From NCBI GenBank assembly GCA_034687125.1, contig JAQGBZ010000244.1, positions 1 through 64,000 on the forward strand: 64,000 nt of DNA. Direction: 5' to 3'. How positions within the stretch are numbered: position 1 is the stretch's first letter; every line of letters begins with the position of its first letter. The notes beneath the pieces are model-generated. The model had not been told where the DNA came from. It did no database searches and saw nothing but the letters and a program-made list of their open reading frames with translations. The position numbers and the translations under genes are program-made. The stretch comes from Neelides folsomi. Lineage: Eukaryota > Arthropoda > Collembola > Neelipleona > Neelidae. Below are positions 1-11,996 of this stretch, piece by piece.

Positions 1-642
1 TGAAACTCCCATTCCCTGATTGGACGAGGAAGCCATGGCGGATCCCATACTTGCAGCTTTAGTAAAATACCAGTTAAGTGTATTATATAATTACAGCTAA
101 ATATTTACCTTGGCCAGCAGACATTGCTTGATTTGCCATCGCACTCTGTTGACTAGCAGAGCTTGATATCAATTGTCCATTGTAATAATTTCCTTTACCT
201 GATATCCCTCTAAATGATCCCTGTGACCGACTTTCAACATTTAATCTTCCAGCCATCATTTGATTTCTCGAATTTCTCCCATATTGTTCTATAAATTGAT
301 TATATTTCATTAATTTAAGCTTCAATACATATTTATTATATTTTATATGCTTTTTAATATATTTTAAAAATTTTCTTTATTTTAATATTTCAATTTTTTA
401 ATCGAAATTTATACATTGGAATCTTCTCATTCGTTTAATAACATTAACCTTCATTATATATTTTTTATAAGTTATATTTTTATTTTATATTATTTTAAAT
501 AATATAATATTAAATTAATAATTTTATTTTACTATTTTTTTGTATTCAAACATATTTTGAATAAGGTAAACTAATTATATGTTGAAATAATAAAATTTTA
601 TTTAATACCTTGATTTTGCTTATATCCATTTTGGTTCGCCAT
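1..642 (-). CDS. Gln/Asn/Ser-rich protein, 5' part; continues past left edge
   Basis: Three exons join in phase on the minus strand: 642-609 (ATG at 642-640, begins MANQNGYKQNQ), 288-109 and 56 to the window edge. Donors (CAAG|gtattaa, CAAG|gtaaat) and acceptors (tttatag, actaaag) agree with the phase at both junctions. The visible 90 or so residues are rich in Q, N, S, G and M (NRNQMMAG, SSSASQQSAMANQAMSAGQ) with no folded domain, signal peptide or membrane segment that I can see. The low-complexity composition resembles that of the neighbouring secreted gene at 1222-2324, so these could be 3' exons of that gene. I could not join them, because the last exon of the neighbour has no donor of the right phase, whereas an in-frame ATG is present here. 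Function unknown. Confidence 0.5.
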
Positions 643-1221
643 TCTGTTATTTCCTTCACAATATATTTCGCATCAATTCGTATTATGGTTTAAAAATATT
701 TATTTGAACATATGGTAAAGTCTCTTATATTTTATTGATTATTTATGTAAAATATTTATATAGTACATTATAATTATATTTTTTAAGTAGTGTTAAAAGA
801 CTTATATGATGTAATATTACTTATAAATTATCTATTATTAAAGTTTACTACACCTATTCCTATAAGCTTTTTTTTAAAGAAACAACCGAGCCCGTTTAAG
901 TCCTGGCGCAATATTCGTGTCTTTGTGGTAAAGTTCACTAATTTAATTAAAATCCAAAAATTTTTATGAGAAGGATTATTAATAATTAATAATTCCAATG
1001 CACTGGTGGTCTGGTTTTTCTTTAAAATAAATTCCAGTAATTCAGCTTATTGTTGTTTTTGCTATAATACTACAATTGGTGGTATCAAGCAATTAGAATT
1101 GTATTGGTGGAAATTGTTTGCTTGTCATTCTAACTCGGGTTTTTTTTTTAAAAAATCGACTTCAAGTAGTCAACTTTCTCTCATTTGTTTAAGGAATGTT
1201 TAAATTTTAGTAAAATATGTA

Positions 1222-2324
1222 TTAACTCGTCACATTACCATTAAAGCCCATTCCGTTTCTCATATTTCCATTTTGGTCCATGTGTCCGAATGCTCTGTTT
1301 CTTCCATTGTTTTGTTGATTTATTCCCGATCCCGAATATCCATATTGACCGTTATGTAAAAATGGATTATATTGAGATTGTCCAAGGCCTTGATTCCATC
1401 CTCCTGTATTGTCCACCGGTAATGTTCCACGATTATTACGATATTGCTGCCCGTGATTTATTTCTCCTAAATTCTGCGGTAGCATATGAGTTGATGTTGG
1501 TGAATGCATGGGTGTCATTCCTTCACTCGCACCGCTAAATTACAAATAAATTGGTGCATGAGAACCAACGTTTCTTTTTTTCAAATTCAAAATATTTATT
1601 TTGTTCCTTTTAAATATTTATTTTACACGTTTTTTGGTTAAATTAAGCTCTATTTAATTAAATAATTTATTGAGTTTAAGGTCGGTTAAAACCTTGAGTG
1701 TCTTCCACCATGTTGCCCATGACCGTGACATTGGAAACAGTCCGGAGGCGGGACGCAAGCGGCCATATCGGAAAGGCTTGTCATTTCCTTGGGGCAAATG
1801 TAAACCACATGGAAGTATCCTTCAGAATTCGGAATCTTCTGGCATTTGAGATAATAATTGGAACTTCCTTGGACTAGAGTGAGGCCTTCTTCTTCACATG
1901 GTGACACTGTGATTTTCATGGCCTTGTCATCGTTTCCATTTTGACCATTTTGTCCAGGTCGGTGTTGGCCAAAATTATACCCGCCGTAGCGACCACCCAT
2001 ACGTCCATGATTGATATTTGGACTACGCCGTTCTCTCGTTAATGACTCATGCCTTTAATAAAATAAAAAAATTTCTCAATTAAAAATGAAAAGAACAATA
2101 ATTACTAAAAAATACTTACTCAATTTTAATAGTTTTGCCAGTATTTGCAGAGGATAATTTTGTCTATATTTATATTTAAAAAACAATATTTAATATTTAA
2201 CTTTAAACTATTCATATTCATATGAAAAATCAAAGTATTAGTTAAAATCAAAATATATAATTCTTACAGTGTAGATTGTGACTATGAGTGCTAGAACTTC
2301 CAAGGAGATCCAAGCCCAAGCCAT
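1222..2324 (-). CDS. Secreted Gly/Asn/Gln-rich protein with peritrophin-A-like Cys segment
   Basis: Four exons: 2324-2268, 2163-2120, 2052-1693 and 1534-1222, with a stop at 1224-1222; about 257 residues. Exon 1 encodes a clean signal peptide (MAWAWISLEVLALIVTIYT), so the product is secreted. The junctions keep frame (donors gtaaga, gtaagtatt and a weaker gtttta). Exon 3 has the cysteine pattern C-x17-C-x15-C-x12-C-x5-C with YYLKC and VVYICP, which resembles a divergent CBM14/peritrophin-A chitin-binding domain lacking one disulfide, followed by a His/Gly-rich CHGHGQHGG stretch. Exon 4 is repetitive in N, G, Q and M (NGQYGYSGSG, MDQNGNMRNG). A role in cuticle, gut lining or another extracellular matrix is an inference. 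The exon 4 end could also be spliced onward at about 1239. Confidence 0.6.
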
Positions 2325-3835
2325 TCCACTGGAGATGATTTTTTGTATGTAAAAATCCTTTTGTTCGACCGTTTATCCTTCTTCAATATGGTGAAAATGA
2401 AGGGTTTCTTAAAATGAAATCATTTTCTTATTCATGCCAATAACCATAAATTAATTAAAACTTTAATGTCTAGTTTGATTTGTATTGGATTAGTAGTCGA
2501 AAGAGAAATTAAAATGCATTAGACAATGGGATATAAAACATTTATTGATATAAAAATAAATGCATTTTCAAATATATTTTTTCTCCAATGTTGACAATTT
2601 TTAGTCTCGAAGTTTGCATTAAAGAATGTATGTGATTTCTCTTTGATTTGCCTATTTGCTTATTTGTTAAATTATGTTTTAACATTTAGCAGCTCTGTCA
2701 CAAATGCAACATTGAAAACTTTCTAACTTAAACGTACATAAATATTTGAATTAATGTGATTCCAATTTCAATATAAACATATGGAAGTTTTAAATATTCA
2801 TATTATGTGAATTTATTAGTATAATTAAAAACTTGATTAAGTATATCGGTTTATGAATGATTTGATGAATTCATTGATTTAAAAGAATTAATTATGATTA
2901 TGACCGAGCATTGACTCTTTTGCAATATAGTCAATAAAATAATTTGCAAATAAGACTTTCAATCTCGTAAAGATTTTTTATTTATGATCTCAAACCTCAA
3001 TTATAGAAGATTTCTTTCTTTCTAAAAACCAAAATAAACCAATTTAAGCACAAAAATATGCATAAATATATTTATAAGGCACGTATTTAACTTTCCATTT
3101 ATCCCACACACGTAGCGATTTTTCGATAATTTAATTAACATATAATTTAATTAGTAATGACAAGAAATATGTCAGACTCGACTAGATATTATATAATATT
3201 GTTCTATAATAAATCTATATATTAGATTAAATTTTACAAACTAACATTAGGCAAAAAATTATAGATAGGTACAACATTTTAACTAGTACATACATACGTA
3301 GTAGCTAAATACATAGTAGGTGCAGGTAGTACTACAAAAATGAATTGTTCGAAATAATGCAGTATGATATACCAATGTACATACCAACAATCATAATGTA
3401 ATCAAAAATTTTTGTTCTCATTAACATTTTGGGAAATTGTGCAGTAACATTATTTCAAACATAGAAAATATTCACATAACAAAATTTAAAATACAACTAA
3501 ACTATAATATGTAATTAACAATAAATCACTTGTGTTTATAAAATACTTATATAAATACCCAACACTACCTATCTCATATTTTACATACATATCTGTGCAC
3601 TTCTGAATACATCTCTGAATAACATTTCTTCATGAAGAAATGCACGAATATAAAGACTCATGAGTTAAGTATTATACAATGGAATAGATGACTTTTCACA
3701 TATAATTTTTATAATGATATAAATAATTTTCTAACGATGGATGGTTTAATATTTATAATAATGAGTGTTTACATTTAAATTAAATCTTAAATAATAAACC
3801 GTCGTTAATAAGTATTGAAAAACTGAACAAATTAC
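2325..3835. other. Intergenic, no gene seen
   Basis: This is AT-rich DNA between the secreted Gly/Asn-rich gene and TMEM199. I see no coding exon, tRNA or repeat of note. It should hold the promoter of the gene ending at 1222, since that gene's ATG lies at 2324 on the minus strand. Confidence 0.5.
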
Positions 3836-4647
3836 TCAATTTTTCTTTTTCAGATGTTCATCTTCGGAGAAGGCAATGTTGATTGTGAGGAAATACAATT
3901 CGGCGGCTCCGACAATGAAAGCACACATGATCCCAAGAAGGAGATTCACTGCGATGTCGAAACTCCTTCCAGCCAAAACCTCAACGCCCATAAACCCAAA
4001 TAGGAACGCAGCAGCCAGTGAAATGACGAGTTGGAAAACGCCAATTAACCCTGAATTCATCTGTCTCACTGTAAGTAAAATAATCAAATATTTTAATTAA
4101 CTTTTAATTTCAATTAGTATAAATTTTACAGTGTAAATTTTACTTTGATACTAAAATTAACAAATTAATGTTAATAATCCTATATTGATAGATAATAATC
4201 TTATCCAGTTAATTATATTGAGGATAGGTAATTACATTGATAGCCGATTGAATCCTCGGGTTTAAACGTAGTAGTTAAGTCCACGTTCTTAGTCATTTTC
4301 CGATACTCCTGTTGGGCCAGTTTAGCTCGTAAAACATTGATCCTTTTCTCAAGCTCCGGATTTCTTGGGGGAATTTCAAGTGATGGAATGATGAGTTCCG
4401 AATCTTGTAAAAGTTCATGCAAATAAACTTTCCTTCGAGGTTTTGATTCCATTTCTCTTAAGCTCTCCGCCCCGTGGATTTTCTTCCACATGTCTTTAAC
4501 TTCGGATATGGAGAGAATTCTAGAGCCTTCGGAGTTTGTAGCTTCTTCATCTTTATCGTAATTGTCGAAGGTTTTCCCAGTTTTCAATTTTATATTTGAA
4601 TCTTTTATTATTCCCAATTGACTTCGATCTTCCATTTTCCCTTCCAT
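3836..4647 (-). CDS. TMEM199: TMEM199 / VMA12-like V-ATPase assembly factor
   Basis: Two exons, 4647-4236 and 4068-3836, give about 214 residues, close to the roughly 208 of animal TMEM199. The N-terminal cytosolic half carries the family's most conserved block (VYLHELLQDSE, then PPRNPELEKRI and LAQQEYRKMTKNVD). The split codon TTG restores the family's short stretch before the first membrane span (SIGYQLRQMNSG). Exon 2 encodes two membrane helices (VISLAAAFLFGFMG and LLLGIMCAFIVGAAELYF). By family knowledge the protein sits in the ER/early secretory membranes and helps assemble the V0 sector of the V-ATPase. Its ATG is only 123 bp downstream of the BLOC1S5 stop on the same strand. Assignment is firm from motif order and length. 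Confidence 0.93.
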
Positions 4648-4770
4648 GTTAGATTTTTAGTTAACTTTCAAGTTTTAGGGAAAATTAATTTTTTAATTAA
4701 ATTAAATGCTTTGATATTCAATTGGGAAATTGGGATTGAAAACGAAACTGTCGGTTTGATCTAAATATGA

Positions 4771-5505
4771 TTAAGATTCAGATTGTGGGTTTTCAAATTT
4801 CGCATCAGCTTTCTTGTAAAGAACTTTGACCTCTTCCTCTTCCTTTATGATTTTAGAATCAATACGAATGCACTTTGTGGTCATATGATGAACGAACTCG
4901 TCCCACTCTGCTTCTCTTTCTCCTTTCTTCTTGAGTAATTTGGCGGCTATTGCGGCCTTGGTCGTGTCTTCCTTTTCGATTAATTTGGTCGCAATTGATT
5001 CGGCTACTTGGAGCTCAGCTGTCAATTTTGGCAAATGGATGTCTGCGAGAGAAGAAGCCTTCGGAATTTCTGCTTCTCTCAGCTCACTCACTCTTTCTAA
5101 TGTCTTGAACAAATGGTCTACTTCCCGATCTCGTCTCTTTTCCTAATTACAAAACAATTTATTAAAATCCAAATAATTTACTAATTAAATATATGTTCAT
5201 TGGTATTCATATACGAGTTTGATTGTATTTGTATATAAAATGTAATTTTATTGGAAATATTATAAACCTCAAATTCTCTGACGAAAAATGCAATTTCTCG
5301 ACGCAAGACTGGCTTTTGATCAAAGACAGAAGTGTAAATATTTCCTACGTCTGTTGGTCAACAATAAAATACATTTAATTATCTTAAATCTATTAAATCA
5401 TCATATAATGTTATGATGCAATACGCTATAAGCCAATTTAGTATCAAATGAAATTAGTTACACTAACTAACACTATTTATTACCCTTTATAATTCCTTCA
5501 GCCAT
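4771..5505 (-). CDS. BLOC1S5: BLOC-1 subunit 5 (Muted homologue)
   Basis: Three exons, 5505-5484 (22 nt, MAEGIIK), 5350-5268 and 5142-4771, give about 158 residues; phases 1 and 0 agree. The core block GNIYTSVFDQKPVLRREIAF, then FFVREFEEKRRDREV, matches the BLOC1S5 signature (x-G-x-I-x-x-x-L-x-D-x-R-P-V ... F-x-x-E-F-E-E-K-R). The remainder is alpha-helical and charged, with an EAEWDEFVHH block, as in the coiled-coil family. By family knowledge BLOC-1 sorts cargo from endosomes to lysosome-related organelles. The first exon ends with donor G|gtaataaa, and the exon 2 donor gtttat is weak. It lies divergently from the ASAP gene, about 1 kb away, and directly upstream of TMEM199. Confidence 0.88.
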
Positions 5506-6500
5506 CTGAAACTAAAATGGCTTCATAGCTTAAGTACTCCTGGTCTATTTAATTCCTATCAATCAAAATTTAACAATTAGAGTTCGTTTTTAAATTACAT
5601 ACATCATTTTTATAAGATCGTATATCAAAACGGAGTATTAATAGAGTATTTCAATAAAAGTATTAAGGTTTTTAAAGTTTAATAAATGGTTAATTATTTA
5701 CTTACAAGATTATTTAGTGTTTAATTTCTTAAATTCACAGCCTGATCACAACACTGAAGAAGTCTTTTGGATTGAAGTGTGAATAAATTGAGTCTTTTGG
5801 ATTGAATTTTGATGTGGGCTGCGCTGTTTGGGCTGAATGTGAAGACATCGTACGAGTGGAGCCAAAAGTTGCTCCGAGCAGACGACCGTAAATTCCCTCC
5901 AATTCTCCCCTCATCTTCGGGATGGGCTTGAGGGGCCTTCAACAAGCTGTCGCCCAAATTCCATAAGAAACCATAGGGAATGAGAAGGAACAGAAAAGAG
6001 GCTGATTCGGAGTCTTTTTCCTCGGTTTACGGTCTTCCTCCCTCCTTCGACAGATTCCACCCCACTCACTCTCTGCTGGTATTAGAGACCCGATTCAAAA
6101 ATTAATACTCCTCTTACATCCTCCTGGGCTTCCCATTTAAAATCCCAATTAACTTTGAGACCTAAAGTTAGTTGAGCCAAAGTTGAGTCCAACGACAGTT
6201 TGGAAGAGGTGAGAATTTTAAACCTCTGCGTGTTTCAATTTGAAGTCGCAAAGTGGAGAAGTTTGAAGTTTTTTTTACCAACTTTCGGTTTCAGGAAAGA
6301 GGAAGTATAATTCAAATCGGTTTAACTACTGATTAACTTTTAAAGGATTTTCCTTGTTCCCTTTGGGGGGCTGAGATAAATTTAACCGCATTTGGAGTTT
6401 TGCTCTAAGGTGAAACTCAAGTTTACAAGCTAATTTTATAGTGTCACAAGAAGAGGTTTCTTTTAATTGTCAATTTATGCACAATTGAAATTTTAGCGTT
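5506..6500. promoter_or_regulatory. Bidirectional upstream region between BLOC1S5 and ASAP
   Basis: This 1-kb stretch separates two divergent start codons. Its middle (about 5720-6300) is clearly richer in G+C than the surroundings, with no exon that joins in frame to either gene, so it probably contains the ASAP promoter and 5' untranslated sequence and perhaps the BLOC1S5 promoter. A 78-codon minus-strand frame at 5721-5957 has no homology that I recognise and I treat it as chance. No TATA box is obvious. Confidence 0.4.
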
Positions 6501-9500
6501 ATGGATAGTTTAACGACAGTAAGACCATTTAAAATATTTACACTTTTTTAATAAATTTTGGGAGCAACTCTAATGGAAATTGGAGCTTTTGTTTGGAGTG
6601 GATGGATAACATGAGATTTTGGATTAATACTAAAACAGGGATTTTAATAATTATGGTTGGATAAACAATGGGATATTTAATGCAATTGTGGTTTATTTTG
6701 TTTACATTGTAAAAATCATTTATTCATTATTCGTAGTCTTTGTAAACAGAATGTGAATGTGAATATTGTTGCTCAACTATTTGATTTTCTTCTACTTGCT
6801 TTGACAAGGAAAATCGTTAACTAACGATGAACTCGACGTTCAACTTTGCATAATTTTATTGCGTCGTTTTACTCTTAATTTCCCATTAAATGAACTTTTA
6901 CTTGGTATTTTTTTTTACTAAACTTTAGTTTGACACTAAATGCGATCTTAGTGTGTTGAAGCAAATGTGCATTATTAAGAATCTTAATAAGGTGCTCTAA
7001 AATCATCTTAATTTAACATTCTTGGATGTTACAGGTGTTGGGGAAATCGAGCGATGTGAAGGAAGATCTTTTTAACGCTCTGAATCATGTTATAAAAGAC
7101 ATTCAATCTTACTCGTAAGCTCACAATTTAAAATAATAATTACATTTCTAAATACTTTTAATTGATTGATTTAATCTATCATACAATCTTCATTTTACAA
7201 TAAAAAACCAAAATATTTTTTCTTAAGGGTTGTAAATTATATGAATGTCATTTAAGATAATTTTGTTATTTTTAGGATTCCGACGAATTTTAGGAGTATA
7301 ATGCCGAGCGAAATGATAAGCGTGGGGGAGTTTCTTGAGGAAACTCGCGACGACTTTTATTCTCCCATCACTTCTACATTCGTTTCAAAAATTCCAAATT
7401 GTCGCAATGCCGTGGGATACCTGGAAGAGGTTTGTTCCAAAATCCCATTTAATTAAACGTTTTATCACTTCTCGATAATTAAACCTATTGATTATCTATT
7501 AACTTATTAACCATTTGCAAAACGGAGTTAAAAATCAATTTAATCAATGGGAACTCATGTGATTAAGGGCCATTAATCATTTTTAGACACTTGATTGTGA
7601 TCGAGAAGGGCTGATGAAGATGAAAAAGTCAATAAAGGCCATTCATACGAGCGGAAACTCCCATGTTGAAGCCGAGCTCGCCCTGTCAAAAGCTCTCGAC
7701 CGATTAGGGTCAGGAGCTTCGAGTTCAGAGCCGGATCTTGGAGCCGCCTTTCTCAAATTCTCCGTAGTCACCAAAGATCTATCGAATCTCAAAAAAGCTC
7801 TCGTAAGCTAAATATTCAATCTATTAAATTACTTATTTAATTTACTAAAAATATTAAACCACTTCCATTTATTCGAATTTCTATATTTCATTCCAAAGAT
7901 ATTATAATGATAATATCTTAAATGTCTTAAAAAATCTGTCTTAAATTAACTATTTATATGAAAATTATTCAAATTTGCATTATCACTATTTATTTAAAAG
8001 TAAAATGTAATATTGAGGTAAAGAAAGATTTATGGTCCTATTTCGAACACTCCATTTCCTTTTTCATGTTTACTATTTTATCGGAATAATTGAATTAAGT
8101 GGGAATAAAGGGAAAATTGAATGTGTTTTTTATTAATGAAATAGATGCAGAATCTCCAGAACATGGTTTTGTTCCCCCTTGACTCCGTTCTCAAAGGAGA
8201 GATAAAAGGAGTAAAGAACGAGCTCAAACGCCCTTTCGAGAAGTCACTCAAAGACTATGAAGCAAGGCACGCAAAACTTGAAAAGGTATGAAGCTCATAT
8301 AATCTATATGCTGTACATGATATCATGATATATTTATCATATAGCCATACTGTTCCCTTTTATAAACTCCCCCTTCAAACATCAAAGTCATTGAAGCATT
8401 TCATATGGGATTTTATGTGTTCATATGCTGGCCATTTATTTGTTGTTTTTGGGTGTACATTGAACATTTGGGTGAATTGAGTGTTACTTGGATTTTGTGT
8501 TTATAGGAGAAGAAAGCACAGGCAAGGGACGTTGGGATGTTCCGCAACGTCGTTCCGGCCGAGATCGCGGATGAGACGGAGCGGGAGCGGCGACTGCTTC
8601 AACTTCACATGTCAGACTATCTACTCAAGGTCAATGAGATCAAGACAAAGAAGGGCGTGGAGCTGATCAAACATCTTGTGGAATATTATCACGCTCTTAA
8701 CACGTAAATAGCCAGTTTAATATTGACTTACAATTTATTTCTAATTTACCAGAAATTTCTTATCTTTATGGCTTAATTTAGACCTACGTTTTATGTAGTT
8801 TATTGATCGAAATATAAACTGAAGCTTGTTTGATCAAATGTGGCATTGAATTTAATAGTTTTAAGCAAGGTTTTAATAGATTAATAGAAGGGCTATAAAA
8901 ATCGATTTGGATTTGCAGATACTTTCAAGACGGTTTGAAAACGATGGATCATTTCGGCTCTTACGTTTCCATTTTGTCGAACAACCTCACAAAGATTCGA
9001 GCAAAACAGGAAGAAGAAAAGCGAAAGTTGACCGAGATGAGAAATCTCTTACGAACGACTCCTGTTCTTGAAAAAGAGGTGCGAAATAATTTTGCAAGCT
9101 TTCCTATTTATAAAAATCATTAATTTGACTCCTTGAATTCAACGAAATTCTATCGAATTCTATTCTACTGATATTCTTTGTCATAAAAAATGAGAGATTA
9201 TGTGTTTGATTTTCAATTTACAGTTCGCGGGTGTTGGGGGAGGCGCGGGTGGCCCAAGTTACCAACTTCATCAAATGCAAGGAAATAAAAGTTTGGGTGT
9301 AACGAAAATTGGCTACCTTAACAAAAAGTCAGAAGGGAAAATGAGACGGGTTTGGCAAAAGAGGAAATGTGCAGTGCAAGACGGGTAAGTTTGGATTTAG
9401 CCAAATTTATTCATTTTTGAATAATTGAATAGATTTAAAAATAAAATTAATTTCAAAGGTTTCTTCAAATCTACCACGGCGATGAAACGAAGCAACCAAC

Positions 9501-11996
9501 GAAAGTGAATCTTCTTACATGTCAACTTAAAGTAATGTCTGAAGATAAAAAGTTTTTCGACCTCGTTTCCTACAATAGAACTTACCATTTGCAAAGTGAC
9601 GACGAATCCGATGAATGGATTTCAATTTTACTAAATTCCAAAGTAATTTCAAAATCAATATCGAAAGCTGCTTAACTTCATATTACGTTTAATTACTCAT
9701 TTAGTATTGAGAGTTAAATTTATAGCATTAAATTAATTCAGTTCTATAAGGCTTTTATTAAACATATTTTGTATTTGTATTTAAATTTAAATAGGAAGCA
9801 GCGATGTCTAAAGCCTTCGACCAGAAAGTTGATAATGATGGTTTATTAGAATTGACACAAGCTTTGCTTGGCCATGTTCATCGACTATCTGGGAATGACC
9901 GCTGTGCGGATTGCGATTCTGAAAAAGGTAATAAACATATTTTAAGTGTTTTCATAATATTAAAATTTGATTATAGTTTCAACAAAAAAAGATCTTGAAT
10001 TATGTTTCAATAAAATTTGTTTTTTCTTCGTTGTTTTAGACGTGACATGGCTCTCTGTGAATCTCGGCGTGATTGTGTGCATTGAATGTTCCGGCGTTCA
10101 CCGAACCTTGGGAGTCACGGTGTCAAGAATTCAATCTATTTCTCTAGATAGAATTCCACCGTCGATGCTCATCCTCTCCGTTTCTCTTGGTAACTCCGTG
10201 ATAAATGACATATTGGAAGAAAATCTGAGGGCTGGGCATAAGCCAACTCATCATGCCTCGATGTACTTATTGTTTAAAATAGTTACTTATTGCAAATGTT
10301 ATTAAATTACATACATACATCCTATATGTTTTTAAATATATTGATCAAATTTTAATTTGATTTTATAGGGAAGAACGGACGGAATTTATACGATCAAAAT
10401 ACGAAGAGAAGAAATTTGTGGCTCCACCAGAAGAAGAAGAATCTTTAGGATCCGAAGTTGAAATGGCCATTGACAACGACGATTTGTTGCTTCTAGTCAG
10501 AGCTTGGGCTCAAGGGGCCAAGTTGAATTTACCGCTTCCTTCTTCGGTAATACATTTTGAATTTCTAGCTAAATCATATTTTTATAATTCATTCTTGCTA
10601 TAAGATCTTATTTTTAATGAAAATAACTCTAATAATTTTAATATGATTTAAAGGATGAAGATGAAACTCCTTTGCATCGCGCCATAGTCCGGAGGAATCC
10701 TTATCTTCCCATAGTTGACTTTCTAGTCCAAAATTCCGGAGGAAACGACAAGAAAAACGTTCACGGACGGACGGCGCTGCATTACTGTGCTCTCTATGGA
10801 AGAACTGAACCTGCAAAGATTCTCCTTAGGGCTGGTGTCGACATCCAAGTTCAAGACATTGACAAAGCCACTCCCCTTGACCTCACAAAAATCAGCGGTC
10901 ATAGAGGAGTTGAAGATCTTGTAAGTTTAATTTTGATTTAAAAAATTTAAAAGTATAATTATTCTTATTAAAGTAGATATAAAAATTCATTTCATACTGT
11001 ATTGGATGTTTTATAATTATGAATTTTAATTCCGCTTAGCTACTCCATGCTATGGAAGGAAAGAAAACATTATTTGAAAACGTTGATTTTGATTGGAACC
11101 TTGGAGCAGAAGATTCCACTGATATTTCAGACGACGAGGCAACGGTTCTTGACGATCCAACTTTAACTCCTGAAAAGAAAAGGCGGCCAAATTCATTTTT
11201 AATAGATTCACCTTATAGATCCACAAGTAAGATGTTTAACATATTACATTAATATAACACGTTTACAAATTGTAATTAATCGGAATTTTCATTAAGCTAA
11301 TGTAATGGAAACTATAGGTGATTTGAGAGGCACTCCAGGTAGCGCTTCTACAGGAAGCATTATGTCACTGAAGAATTCCAAGTTGAAGCGAACTGCTCCG
11401 CCACCGCCACATTCCCCTTCAAATCACACGAGAAGTCCGTCAGACTCCCTTATTGGAAAATTTGGTCTTGGACGATTGGTTCTTCCACCTGGGGAACCAC
11501 CATTATTAAGAAAAACTTCAATTCCAACCTCTCCGCTTTCGAATCCCCTCAATAATAACATGAACATTGGGAATGTTGGACTCACTACGTCAGCTTCAAA
11601 TACGGGATTTCCAGCCTCGATCACTTCTATAGTTTCCAATGGAACTAAAGGATATCCAACGGACCTTGACAATTACAAAGTAAGTTTAATTAATTAATTA
11701 TATTATTTTCTATGCAAATTTTTTATATTTAGTATAATAAATATTTACAGTATATATGACATTTATTATTTTTAAATGATAATAATCATCGTGTTTATTA
11801 TTTTTTATAGAAATGTCGAGCACTTTACGATTGTGAAGCAGACAACTCGGATGAAATTTCATTTCGCCAAGGAGAAATCATTTTTATTCTCAACGAGCGC
11901 CCAGGAGATGACAATTGGATGGAAGGATTGATTTTAGATGAGCTCGGGGTACGCAAAGGAATGTTCCCCATTTCATTTGTTGAGTTCTTAGGTTAA
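6501..11996 (+). CDS. ASAP: ASAP-family ArfGAP with BAR, PH, ankyrin and SH3 domains
   Basis: Sixteen exons join without any frame conflict: 6501-6518, 7035-7114, 7276-7429, 7587-7802, 8145-8285, 8507-8703, 8919-9078, 9224-9384, 9459-9642, 9795-9927, 10040-10262, 10369-10546, 10654-10920, 11040-11226, 11297-11679 and 11811-11996; about 955 residues. Domains in order: BAR (about 40-320, with [14 protein letters not shown] and [10 protein letters not shown]), PH (about 350-437, [20 protein letters not shown]), ArfGAP (about 455-575, zinc ligands CADC...CIEC, arginine finger in CSGVHRTLG), ankyrin repeats (about 615-705, [12 protein letters not shown]), a short proline-rich linker (PPPPHSPSN) and SH3 (about 897-952, [15 protein letters not shown] ... 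FPISFVEF). The family activates GTP hydrolysis on Arf at membranes and adhesion sites. The linker is much shorter than in vertebrate ASAP1. The Cys-x2-Cys-x17-Cys-x2-Cys spacing is one residue longer than usual. Initiation at MDSLTT is the weakest point; an in-frame ATG in exon 3 ([11 protein letters not shown]) is an alternative. Confidence 0.95.

Noticed and set aside
5721-5957. 78-codon minus-strand frame in the ASAP/BLOC1S5 promoter region
   Set aside because: No recognisable domain, no splice partner; the segment is GC-richer promoter/5' untranslated sequence, where chance frames are longer.
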